DNA of 15,500 nucleotides from Anaerolineales bacterium (GTDB lineage Bacteria; Chloroflexota; Anaerolineae; Epilineales; JAANWY01): contig JAANWY010000211.1 of assembly GCA_018263655.1 (NCBI GenBank), forward strand, positions 1-15,500. Direction: 5' to 3'. Below the pieces are notes generated by a model. It had not been told where the DNA came from, did not search any database, and saw only the letters and a list, made by a program, of their open reading frames with translations. Below are positions 1 to 7,184 of this stretch, in pieces. The stretch's first letter is position 1. Each line of letters begins with the position of its first letter. The translations under genes and the position numbers were made by a program.

Positions 1-14
1 CGCTCTTCCGATCT
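1..14 (+). other. Illumina adapter remnant (sequencing artefact)
   Basis: The first 14 bases, CGCTCTTCCGATCT, are identical to the 3' end of the standard Illumina TruSeq read-1 adapter. An exact 14-base match at the extreme end of a contig is far more likely to be untrimmed adapter than genomic DNA. The base before GCTCTTCCGATCT is C, which fits the read-1 rather than the read-2 adapter. Biological sequence should be taken to begin at base 15. Confidence 0.93.
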
Positions 15-101
15 CCGTCGCAAACCCGCACCCTTCGATACGGTCTCCACTTCGTTTCGACCTACTCAGGATGCTAGTCCTGATACCTCCTGAACGGTTA
101 C

Positions 102-131
102 TCGTCATATTCGGTGCTCTCGCACGTTCTC
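102..131. repeat. Direct repeat, distal copy of livM 3' end
   Basis: These 30 bases are identical to 191-220 in the same orientation. The other copy encodes the last codons and stop codon of livM; this copy lies 89 bases beyond it in non-coding sequence. Flanking bases differ on both sides. It is either a genuine short duplication or an assembly artefact near the contig end. Confidence 0.9.
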
Positions 132-144
132 TCTCGCAACCGCT

Positions 145-169
145 GGGGCCGGTCTCCCGACCGCGCCCC
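145..169. repeat. GC-rich hairpin with GGTCTCCCGACC core
   Basis: GGGGC (145-149) and CGGTC (150-154) can pair with GACCG (159-163) and GCCCC (165-169), leaving a four-base loop and one bulged C. The core GGTCTCCCGACC at 151-162 recurs with one change as GGTCTCCTGACC at 2101-2112, in the other intergenic region of the same operon. It lies downstream of the livM stop codon and could act as a terminator or mRNA-end structure, although no clear T tract follows. Confidence 0.55.
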
Positions 170-190
170 GCTCGTTGAGGGTAGCGAGTT

Positions 191-220
191 TCGTCATATT
201 CGGTGCTCTCGCACGTTCTC
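191..220. repeat. Direct repeat, copy inside livM 3' end
   Basis: This is the partner of 102-131. On the minus strand it carries the final eight codons of livM (ENVREHRI) and the TGA stop at 194-196. The terminal residues of the LivM product are therefore repeat-encoded and may not be part of the ancestral protein. Confidence 0.9.
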
Positions 221-1192
221 AAGGAAGTAGGCTAACCCTAAGCGTCTACGTCCGCTGATGATGTCGACCAGGCCTCGGGGTGTGAAGACGATGGCGAAAA
301 TGATCACCAGCCCGAAGAAAGTGGCGTGCAGCACCAGGATGTAGTTTGATAGAAGCTCCGAGATGATCTGCAACAGAATCGCGCCGATGGTGGGGCCGAT
401 GATGGTGCCCACGCCGCCGAACACGGCCATCACAATCATCTCGACAGTGAGGGTGACGCTGAAGACCGGGCCAGGTTCGATAAACGTGATCTTGTAGGCG
501 TGGATGCCGCCGGCAATGCCAGCAAACATCCCGCTCAACGCGAAGGCGATGACCTTGTAGCGCGTCGTGTCGACGCCGGTGGTGGTGGCTGCATCTTCGT
601 CCTCGCGGATGGCCACCAGGCCGTAGCCCAGCCGGCGCCGCGTAAACCAGGCCGTCACAGCGATCGTCAACAGCACCGTACCGAGCATGAAGTAGTAGAA
701 CATCTCCGGGGCGCGGATAAGGGGTAGCACCATCCCGGTGTTGCCCTCGGTGATGTCCAGGTTGATGACCACTTCACGCATGGCCTCGGCGACGCCCAGC
801 GTGCCGATGGCGAAGTAGTGGCCGCGCAGCCGCAGCACGGGCCGCCCGATCAGCACAGCGAAGATCACACACACCGCTGCGCTGCCTAGCAGTCCCACTA
901 GAAACGGCATGCCGGCTTTTGTCATCAGAATGCCGGTCGCATAGGCACCCAGGCCGAAGAACACGGCGTTGCCGAAAGACGGATAACCGGTGTAACCGCC
1001 GATGATGTTCCAACTCGACGCCAGGATGGCGAACATCAGCGCATCGGTTGCGAACTGTAGATAGTAGGGCGGCATGACGAACGGAAAAATGACGGCAATG
1101 ATCAGGGCCACGACGATGGTACCATACTTGAGCCACGTACGCCCGTCGGGCGATGTTCCTTCTCGAGACAAGGCTTGTGCTCTGTCATTCAT
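194..1192 (-). CDS. livM: Branched-chain amino acid/amide-type ABC permease, LivM family
   Basis: This is the second membrane subunit of a HAAT-family ABC importer (branched-chain amino acids, urea or amides); it forms the inner-membrane channel with LivH. The product has 332 residues, normal for LivM, with several hydrophobic segments (for example 23-47, 96-118, 164-182, 218-235, 265-305). Family signatures are visible: WNIIGGYTGYPSFGNAVFFG near residue 61, and the ATPase-contact loop GYGLVAIREDEDA near 189-201 followed by TRYKVIAFALSG. I chose the ATG at 1192 because GGGAGGT lies six bases upstream and because it overlaps the livH stop as ATGA. A longer open frame upstream is just antisense-quality sequence inside livH. 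The last eight residues come from a direct repeat. The transported substrate cannot be read from the sequence. Confidence 0.95.
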   Translation of the reverse strand: MNDRAQALSREGTSPDGRTWLKYGTIVVALIIAVIFPFVMPPYYLQFATDALMFAILASSWNIIGGYTGYPSFGNAVFFGLGAYATGILMTKAGMPFLVGLLGSAAVCVIFAVLIGRPVLRLRGHYFAIGTLGVAEAMREVVINLDITEGNTGMVLPLIRAPEMFYYFMLGTVLLTIAVTAWFTRRRLGYGLVAIREDEDAATTTGVDTTRYKVIAFALSGMFAGIAGGIHAYKITFIEPGPVFSVTLTVEMIVMAVFGGVGTIIGPTIGAILLQIISELLSNYILVLHATFFGLVIIFAIVFTPRGLVDIISGRRRLGLAYFLENVREHRI

Positions 1193-2046
1193 CGGCGACC
1201 TCCCAGGATACCGCGCGGGCGCAGGATCAATGTGGCGACCAGCAGCCCGAAACTGATCAGGTTGGGGAAAGTGGGTCCGATGTAGGCAGACGTGAAGTTC
1301 TCGGCTAGCCCAAGCACAAGGCCGCCAACGACGGGGCCGGCCATCGTCCCCAGCCCACCGATTACGGAAACAACGAATGATTTCAGCGTCAACACACCGC
1401 CCATCGTCGGCGTTATGGGGAACAACATGCTCCACAGCGTGCCGGCCGCGCCTGCCATTGCGGCTCCGATGCCGAAGGTGAGGGCGTAGGTGTTAGAAAC
1501 GTTCGTTCCCGTCAGCCGCGCCGCCAGTAGGTCCTGGGATGTGGCCCGAATGGCGCGTCCCATCCGCGTGCGTTCGAGTAGCAAGAACAGAGCGCCGGCC
1601 AGGATGAGGGCGATGAAAAAGGCGATGATGCGGACCAGCGGAATGGTGAGACCACCGACGCCGATGCTGGCGCCCGAGTAGCTGGTCGCGACGCGTCGCA
1701 CGTTGGCCGTCCAGACGACCCGGGCCAGGTTCATGATCAAGATCTCGATCCCGAACGCGAGCAGTAGCGTGATGAACAGTTCAGCTCGGATGACTAGATT
1801 GATGAGGTATTTCTGCAGCAAGAATCCCAAGAGGAACAACAGCGCCATGGAAATGGGCAGTGAGATCAGCGGATCGACGCCGGCCTGGAACAGCCAGTAA
1901 GTTGTGTACGCGCCCAGCATGATGAACGCTCCATGTGCGATGTTGATCACGTCCATCACACCCCAGATGAGCGATAGGCCGAGGGCCATCAGCGCATACA
2001 GTCCGCCGACCAGCAGGCCGTTGATAGCTACCTGTGTTGCAAACAT
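1189..2046 (-). CDS. livH: Branched-chain amino acid/amide-type ABC permease, LivH family
   Basis: This is the first membrane subunit of the HAAT importer, with 285 residues, typical of LivH. It opens with the family hallmark GLLVGGLYALMALGLSLIWG (residues 10-29), followed by INIAHGAFIMLGAY. The C-terminal half carries ERTRMGRAIRATSQDLLAAR, the loop that contacts the ATPase, and VIGGLGTMAGPVVGG. The ATG at 2046 is preceded by a strong GAGGAGGTGAC ribosome site on the minus strand. It overlaps livM by four bases (ATGA), so the two permeases are translationally coupled. It is separated from the upstream binding-protein gene by 113 bases containing a long inverted repeat, which would let the cell make more binding protein than permease. 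Confidence 0.95.
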   Translation of the reverse strand: MFATQVAINGLLVGGLYALMALGLSLIWGVMDVINIAHGAFIMLGAYTTYWLFQAGVDPLISLPISMALLFLLGFLLQKYLINLVIRAELFITLLLAFGIEILIMNLARVVWTANVRRVATSYSGASIGVGGLTIPLVRIIAFFIALILAGALFLLLERTRMGRAIRATSQDLLAARLTGTNVSNTYALTFGIGAAMAGAAGTLWSMLFPITPTMGGVLTLKSFVVSVIGGLGTMAGPVVGGLVLGLAENFTSAYIGPTFPNLISFGLLVATLILRPRGILGGRR

Positions 2047-2057
2047 GTCACCTCCTC

Positions 2058-2159
2058 AACGGTTGGAAGGTTGAAGGTTGGAGGGTCCTTTGCTTGCCCA
2101 GGTCTCCTGACCGCCGGCAAAGAACCTTCCAACCTTTCAACTTTCTAACCTTCAACCGT
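2058..2159. repeat. Long imperfect inverted repeat between binding protein and livH
   Basis: The left arm runs from AACGGTTGGAAGG (2058) to CTTTGC (2088-2093). The right arm runs from GCAAAG (2117-2122) to TTCAACCGT (2151-2159). Both arms are built from purine-rich GGTTGAAGGTT-type units, so they pair imperfectly in more than one register. The loop contains GGTCTCCTGACC (2101-2112), nearly the same as 151-162. The structure begins directly after the stop codon of the binding-protein gene. In transcripts it would be a large hairpin between the first and second genes, consistent with mRNA protection or partial termination; that role is inferred. Confidence 0.75.
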
Positions 2160-3437
2160 CTAGCGCTCTTCCCACGTCGGCATCGGGTAAATGGCCGGGC
2201 CCTCGGCGACGCTATCGGGATAGACGGCCACGACCTCGCCCTCCTGGATCTGGATGGCGACGGTGCCGCCGCCGATCTGGCCGTTCTCCTGGAAGCTCAC
2301 CGGCCCGTAGACCGTGACGACCTCGATGTTGGCGATGGCGTCGCGGACGGCGTCGCGGTCCAGCGTGCCGGCCTGCTCGATGGCAGCCTTGTACGCCGCG
2401 ACGTCGGCGACACCACTGGCCACGTGATAGTCGGGCTCGTAGTCGAACCGATCCTCAAATAGCTTGATCCACTCTTGGGTCGACTCAAACACCTCGCCGC
2501 CGGTGAAGTTGAGAGCGGGCGTCCAGCTCGGGACGCCGTAGATATACTCGGCGTCTTCGCCCATCGCTTCGCGGAAGTCGGGCGTTGGTGGTCCAACGGT
2601 GAAGGCCATGACGCCAGCGTTCACCTTCAGCTCCTTGGCCTGCTGCACGAAGACCAGTGACTCTTCGGCGTGGCCGGCCAGCAGGATCATGTCGGGATTC
2701 TCGGACTTCACGCGTGATAGCAGCGTGCTGAATTCCTGGGTGCCCGACGGGTATTCTTCGTCGATGACAAGCTCGTAACCCATCTCGCCGGCCAGCTTGC
2801 GTGCACCGTCTGCCACGGCGATGTCAAACTCGTCGTCGGCGAACAGCAGCGCGACGGTCTTGGGCTGCGGGTCGAGCGTTTGACCCATCTCCAGGACCGA
2901 CTGGAAGTAGTTGGCAGCCGACGGCAGTGTTCCGAAGATGTAGCTGAATCCTCGACTGAATATCTTGCCCGAGGCACCGCCACCCTCGATCATGGGGACA
3001 CTGTACTTCTCGGCTACGGCACTGTCGGGGATGGTGATGCCGGAGGAGTAGGGTCCCAAGAGGAAGTGGACTTCGTCTTCGGTGATGAGCTTCTCGACGA
3101 GGCGTGCGCTCTTGGTGGCATCGCTCTCGTCGTCTTCGAGCACAAGTTCAAATTCGTAGGTCTTGTCACCGACCTGTACGCCGCCGGTTTCGTTGATCTG
3201 GTCGACAGCGTGATTGTAGGCATCGGTGTAGAGTTTCCCTTCGCGAGCTTTGTCACCCGTGAAGGAGATCGCAGCACCGAGCTTGATGACGGCCGGCTCG
3301 GCGGCTGCTTCTTCGCCTTCGGAGACTTGTTCTTCACCCCCGGCGGGCGCCGCCGGCTGTTGCGCCGGCTGAGCACACGCGGCCACGAGACCGAACACTA
3401 GACTTGAGATGAGCACTAACCACAATGTACGTCGCAT
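2160..3437 (-). CDS. ABC transporter substrate-binding lipoprotein, LivJ/Peripla_BP_6 family
   Basis: This is the extracytoplasmic receptor of the HAAT importer encoded with livH and livM. The product has 425 residues. It starts with a lipoprotein signal: two Arg, a hydrophobic core and the lipobox VAAC, with the lipidated Cys at residue 21. A linker rich in Gln, Pro, Ala and Glu follows to about residue 49. The folded domain starts at IKLGAAISFTGD and shows family motifs: a Gly/Pro-Tyr-Ser-Ser ligand loop (LLGPYSSGITIP), YSVPMIEGGGAS and VASGVADVAAYKAA. I chose the ATG at 3437 because AAAGGAGG sits seven bases upstream (3443-3450); the longer reading from 3470 would add eleven residues before the signal peptide. 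Branched-chain amino acids are the usual ligand, but amides, urea or aromatics are possible. Confidence 0.94.
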   Translation of the reverse strand: MRRTLWLVLISSLVFGLVAACAQPAQQPAAPAGGEEQVSEGEEAAAEPAVIKLGAAISFTGDKAREGKLYTDAYNHAVDQINETGGVQVGDKTYEFELVLEDDESDATKSARLVEKLITEDEVHFLLGPYSSGITIPDSAVAEKYSVPMIEGGGASGKIFSRGFSYIFGTLPSAANYFQSVLEMGQTLDPQPKTVALLFADDEFDIAVADGARKLAGEMGYELVIDEEYPSGTQEFSTLLSRVKSENPDMILLAGHAEESLVFVQQAKELKVNAGVMAFTVGPPTPDFREAMGEDAEYIYGVPSWTPALNFTGGEVFESTQEWIKLFEDRFDYEPDYHVASGVADVAAYKAAIEQAGTLDRDAVRDAIANIEVVTVYGPVSFQENGQIGGGTVAIQIQEGEVVAVYPDSVAEGPAIYPMPTWEER

Positions 3438-3708
3438 TCTGCCCTCCTTTGTAGAATCTGTGACTCTCACAATTCGATGGGCGGACAGTCAGTTGGACGG
3501 ATGGCAGGAGAATAGGTAGGCGTCGGCGGCAAGCGCCTCGTCCAGGCATTCGTCGAAAACGGCGAGGTATCGTCACCATCTGCCGCCAGCACCTTCACCG
3601 CGTCCACGTTATTTCTCGTATGTCCACCTTGCTTCACTATATAATACCACGCGAGGGCGGAGGCCACATCGTACGAAGGTTATAACTTTGGGACTAAGTC
3701 GGCGCCGG
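3438..3708. other. Upstream region of the transporter operon
   Basis: No convincing gene lies here. The minus strand has an open reading stretch (3667 down to 3467) with protein-like codons in its first half (VDAVKVLAADGDD) and, in another frame, YLAVFDECLDEALAADAYLF ending in TGA. This would fit a short frameshifted relic, but it is too short to identify. The region should hold the operon promoter and about 200 bases of leader. Confidence 0.4.
3641..3649 (-). promoter_or_regulatory. Candidate extended -10 promoter for the transporter operon
   Basis: On the minus strand this reads TGGTATTAT, a TGn extended -10 with five of six consensus bases. There is no good -35 hexamer 17 or 18 bases upstream, which is tolerable for an extended -10. 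Transcription would start near 3634 and leave a leader of about 200 bases before the binding-protein gene. Confidence 0.35.
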
Positions 3709-4397
3709 CCTGAAATAGTTCGAAAGTAGTATTTGCGGCCCTTTCGCCGTTGGGTTCAGGAAGCGCGACGGGTGGCGGAGGAGCGCGCGGCGCAAGCTGA
3801 GATTCAGCGCCTGCGCGACGAGAACGCCCGGCCGCCCGCGGCGCTTTCTGATCAATGCTGAGGCGCTGGGCTATCTGGAGACGTTCGGGCTGTCGGCCAA
3901 GCGACGCCAGCAGATGCTGCATTTGCCGCGCGACGTTCCCCTGGATGAAGCGACGCTGGAGGCCTTGCTGGAAGAACACCTGCCCGGGTTGGGGCCGCAG
4001 CAAGGCAAGTGGATTCTGGATGCGACGGCGGTGGCGGCCTATCACGCCGAGCTGGAGTTCCCGGTGGTGCGGCTGCTGATGGGTGACGGTGCGCCGCAGT
4101 TCAAGTACGTCACCGAAGACCTGGCCGCCTGCTGGGTGCACGACGGCCGGCACTACAAGAAGCTGTCGCCGGTCATCGCGCACCACGCGCGGCTGCTGGA
4201 TGAGTTCTCGACGCGTTACTGGGCCTTCTACGACGAGTTGTTGGCCTATCAGCAGCAGCCGACGGCGTAGGTGGAACACCACCCAGAGCACGCGCGGCTG
4301 ACCGAGGCGTTCGATGAGCTCTTCTCGACGGTCACGGGTTATGATGCCTTGGACGAGCGGATTGCCAAGTCCAAAGCCAAGAAAGGCCGGCTGCTAG
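3709..4397 (+). pseudogene. Decayed IS66-like transposase
   Basis: Three reading pieces in order match one transposase. A basic/coiled-coil N-terminal piece (3730-3840; RRWVQEARR, then AEIQRLRDENAR) follows an in-frame TAG at 3727. After a frameshift near 3825-3845 comes the central domain (3842-4267), with EALGYLETFGLSAKRRQQML, HLPGLGPQQ, CWVHDGRHYKKL and YWAFYDELLAY. An in-frame TAG at 4268-4270 interrupts it, and the same frame resumes as FDELFSTVTGYDALDERIAK before similarity stops at KKGRLLG. The catalytic-looking segment reads GDGAPQF, where I expect DDAPQF from memory of this family. The C-terminal catalytic Asn-Asn/Glu region is missing. Assignment to IS66-like is by recall of the WVHDGRHYKKL signature and is less certain than the transposase call. 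No terminal inverted repeats were found. Confidence 0.75.
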
Positions 4398-4718
4398 GGC
4401 CAGATCGACAGGCAGGTTAAGTTCCTGTCCCGTGGCAGCGGCTATAGTCTATTCTTGACCTCCACCGAGGCGGTTCTGGTCCTACGCGAGTCCGTCACGC
4501 CGACGACCGCAGACGCCGAGGACCCCCAGGCTATCGAGCCTGCCGTGCTGCGCGTGCAACTCGTCGGCGCCAACCCCGATCCCCAGGTGGTGGGGCTGGA
4601 CGAGCTATCTGGCATCGTCAACTACTTCGTCGACAACGATCGGCAAAACTGGCGCACCAATATCCCGACCTACGCGCGAGTCCAGTACCAGGACGTCTAC
4701 CCCGGCGTGGACCTCTTG
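4398..4718 (+). pseudogene. Fragment of a DUF7948-type N-terminal domain (SBBP-repeat protein)
   Basis: From 4398 a new coding stretch begins in another frame: VKFLSRGSGYSLFLTSTEAV, followed by VLRVQLVGANPDPQVVGLDE, VNYFVDNDRQNWRTNIPTYA and VQYQDVYPGVDLL. This is the pattern I know from the N-terminal domain of large secreted SBBP beta-propeller-repeat proteins of Chloroflexota and related phyla. The fragment stops abruptly after GVDLL, where the full proteins continue into a beta-rich domain. It continues in frame into an unrelated AAA-regulator fragment. There is no signal peptide and no own start with a ribosome site. The family name rests on recall of the motif and not on a search. Confidence 0.7.
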
Positions 4719-6135
4719 GGCACGACGGGCATCGGCGATCCCTACCTGCCCTTCCGCGAGGTGCTGGGCCTGCTCACCGGCGACGTGGAAGCCAAGCTGG
4801 CTCAGGGCGCCATCACCCAACAGAACGCCGGCCGGCTGCGGGACTTCCTCCGCGTGTCGGGGCGGGCTTTGGTGGAGTATGGGCCGGATCTGATCGACAT
4901 CTTCGTGCCCGGCGGGGCGTTGGCGACACGAGTGGGCGCCAGACTGGCGGCCCGTGGGGCTAAGCGGACCGGCTGGCTGGACCGTTTGGAGGAACTCACC
5001 GAGCAGAAGGCGGCCGCTAGTGGTGGCTTGTAGCAGAGCCGCCTCTTCGCGCGGTATACCGACGTGCTCCAAGCGTTGGCGGCACAGCGGCCGTTGATGC
5101 TGGTGGTGGACGACCTGCAGTGGGCCGACGCCTCCTCGATCAGCCTGCTGTTCCACCTGGCGCGGCGGATCGGGGAGAGCTCCATCCTGATCGTCGGCGC
5201 CTACCGACCGGCCGATGTGGCCCTGGGCCGAAGTGGTGAGCGACACCCGCTGGAAGGGGTGGTGAACGAGTTCAAGCGCTACTATGGGGACATCAGGGTG
5301 CACCTGGGCCAGGCGGCGGTGGTTGAAGGCCGGCGGTTTGTGGATGCCTGGCTCGACACCGAGCCGAACCTGTTGGGAGAGGGGTTCCGGCAGTATCTGT
5401 ACAACGACCTCGGTGCCGGAGAACGGCGGCTGCTGCACGGCGAGATCGCGGTGGTGCTGGAGGGGCTGTACGGGGACCAGGTAGAGGAGATCGCGGCTGT
5501 CGCTGGGCAGTTGGCGCGGCACTTCCAGGAGGCGGGGATTGCGGAGAAGGCGATCGACTATCTGCTCCAGGCGGGGAGGAGGGCAGTCCGGCTGTCCGCC
5601 CGGGAGGGAGATGCAGCACAAGAGCGGGCAGAGGCGGCTATTGCCCTCTCAACCGAGCAGGGGTTTCCCTTCTTCTTGACGATGGGGACTATCCTGCGAG
5701 GCTGGGCGCTAGCAGAGCAGGGACAGCGAGAGGAAGGGATTTCGCAGATGCGACATGGTCTGGCCGCCTACCGTGCTACGGGGGCAGAGTGGATGCGACC
5801 GTATTATCTAGCCATGATGGCTGAGGCGTATGGGAAGAGAGGACAGGTCGAAGAGGAACTTTCCGTACTGGCCGAGGCGCTGGCTGTGGTAAACAACAGT
5901 GGAGCACGCCGGTGGGAGGCAGAGCTGCATCGGCTAAAGGGGGAGTTGCTACTGATGCAGGGCGAAGATGAGTCTGATACTTCGGCTGGGCTCAGTACAA
6001 GGATTGAGGCATGTTTTCGCGATGCTGAATCTTGTTTTCAGCACGCTATCGACGTTGCCCGCAGCCAGAGCGCGAAGTCTCTGGAGCTACAAGCAGTGAT
6101 GAGCTTGAGCTGTCTATTGCAGAACCATGGCGTCT
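4719..6135 (+). pseudogene. Decayed, internally deleted AAA-TPR regulator (paralog of 7532-10594)
   Basis: Aligned by eye to the intact protein at 7532-10594, this copy begins at TGIGDPYLPFREVLGLL (intact residues about 172-189). It therefore lacks the HTH and Walker A. Sequence continues to KAAASGGL, then an in-frame TAG at 5031-5033 sits where CAG is likely. The frame resumes with Walker B (LMLVVDDLQWAD). After TEPNLLGEGF it jumps to RQYLYNDLGAGERRLLH, skipping intact residues about 388-521. After RRAVRLSA it jumps to AQERAEAAIALSTEQGFPFF, skipping about 597-808. Both deletions preserve the frame. The C-terminal TPR-like part follows to about 6130, where similarity is lost at the junction with the dehydrogenase gene. 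The open frame runs on to TAG at 6207-6209. It could not work as an ATPase. Confidence 0.88.
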
Positions 6136-6980
6136 ACCGGAAGGGCTATTTGCCCCTGTTCGCTTTGGCTCGTCAGCCCAATTTGGAGATGCCGGCCCCC
6201 ACGCCGTAGAGAACGAAGCGCCGGCCGCGTCGTCTGCGCGATGCCAAGGGCGTCGACCGATAGGCGCGCCCCGCCGCCCGTGGTGTCTTTCACGACCTGC
6301 GCGGCGTCCTGCGTCGACGCGTTGACCGTCTCGACAGCTCCTTCGCGCCGTGCCATTTCCAGTTTCTCAGCTTTGATGTCAACGGCTACGACCTGGGCGC
6401 CAAGCGCCGAGGCGATCTGTACAGCCGAGAGGCCGATTCCGCCGGCGCCGAAGATGGCCACCCACTCCCCTGGACGAACGACTGCCCGATCAACGAGTCC
6501 ATGGTAAGCCGTCATGAAGCGGCAGCCCAGCGAAGCGGCGCTGACAAAGTCTACGGCATCAGGTAGTCTAATCAGGTTGACGTCAGCGTGCGGCACAATG
6601 ACCAGCCGGCCATACCCACCGTTGAAGCTGAAGCCGATTGAACCATAACCTGATTCACAGCGATTGGAGTGCCCGCTGTAACAGGGGTGGCATTTGCCAC
6701 ACGCCATGTGAAATGCCGTGGTGACTCGCTGACCTGGCTCGAAGTTTCTCGCGTTTGTGCCGGCATCCACAACCAGCCCGCTGAGTTCGTGGCCCAGCAC
6801 GTGCGGCAACTCGACCCGAACGCCGGCCCACGTCCAGTCCCCTTGCCAAACATGCCAGTCACTCCGGCAGATCCCACACGCTTCGACTTGGATCAGGGCG
6901 TCGTTGGGACCTGGAACCGGATCTGGCAACTCCTGGATTTCAAGCGGTTCCCGCAACCGGGTCAGTACTGCTGCTTTCAT
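6114..6980 (-). pseudogene. Zinc-dependent alcohol dehydrogenase, 3'-truncated
   Basis: This is a medium-chain dehydrogenase/reductase: an NAD(P)-dependent zinc enzyme that oxidises alcohols or reduces aldehydes. Using the ATG at 6980, catalytic zinc ligands Cys35, His64 and Glu65 (GHE) and Cys153 are present. Structural zinc Cys94, 97, 100 and 108 and the Rossmann motif GAGGIG (178-183) are also present. The reading frame stops at 288 residues, about 50-60 short of the usual 340-350, at LPVDAMVLQ. Beyond that point the DNA belongs to the AAA-TPR relic on the other strand, so the 3' end was lost by recombination and the stop codon is borrowed. An upstream TTG at 6995 would add five residues. 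The active-site residues are intact, but loss of the C-terminal part of the catalytic fold makes activity doubtful. It could still be expressed. Confidence 0.85.
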
Positions 6981-7045
6981 GGGTGTACTTTTCAAATAAG
7001 CGTCGATTGAGGCGCATTTTGCCGCCGTCCTTCACATCGAATTTG

Positions 7046-7100
7046 AGGATTGATCGAATTTCCCCCCTGAGGTGCTTGCACATCCGATTCGGTCAATCCT
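7046..7100. promoter_or_regulatory. Inverted pair of AGGATTGA motifs (candidate operator 1)
   Basis: AGGATTGATCGAAT at 7046-7059 is matched by ATTCGGTCAATCCT at 7087-7100, its reverse complement with one mismatch over 14 bases. The pair lies about 70-120 bases upstream of the dehydrogenase start codon. The same eight-base core forms a second inverted pair at 7188-7270. Confidence 0.5.
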
Positions 7101-7184
7101 GGAATTCGTTGTGAAGAGTTCACTCTCAGAGCCGCGGACCAACAGAAAATCGCGGATCAATGGCGCTAAATCTGCGTATTCCTG

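Larger units (their letters stand above)
15..193. other. Non-coding contig-end segment with repeats
   Basis: No coding region is supported here. It lies downstream of livM and contains a small inverted repeat at 66-83 (TCAGGA and TCCTGA arms around six bases), the first copy of a 30-bp direct repeat (102-131) and a GC-rich hairpin (145-169). Its opening stretch resembles the intergenic repeat sequences scattered through GC-rich bacterial genomes, but that is only an impression. No livG or livF ATPase gene begins here. Confidence 0.6.

Noticed and set aside
1193..1435. 81-codon N-terminal extension of LivM
   Set aside because: It is wholly inside livH and has out-of-frame composition. The ATG at 1192 has a strong ribosome site and the usual ATGA overlap.
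3680..4291. 203-codon minus-strand open frame
   Set aside because: Lies opposite the transposase relic; Gln/Arg/Leu-rich with no motif, so antisense.
4605..5621. 338-codon open frame on the minus strand opposite the AAA-TPR relic
   Set aside because: It is an antisense shadow: GC-rich third positions of the plus-strand frame remove stops. Its product is rich in Arg, Gln, Pro and His with no recognisable motif, while the plus strand matches a known regulator.
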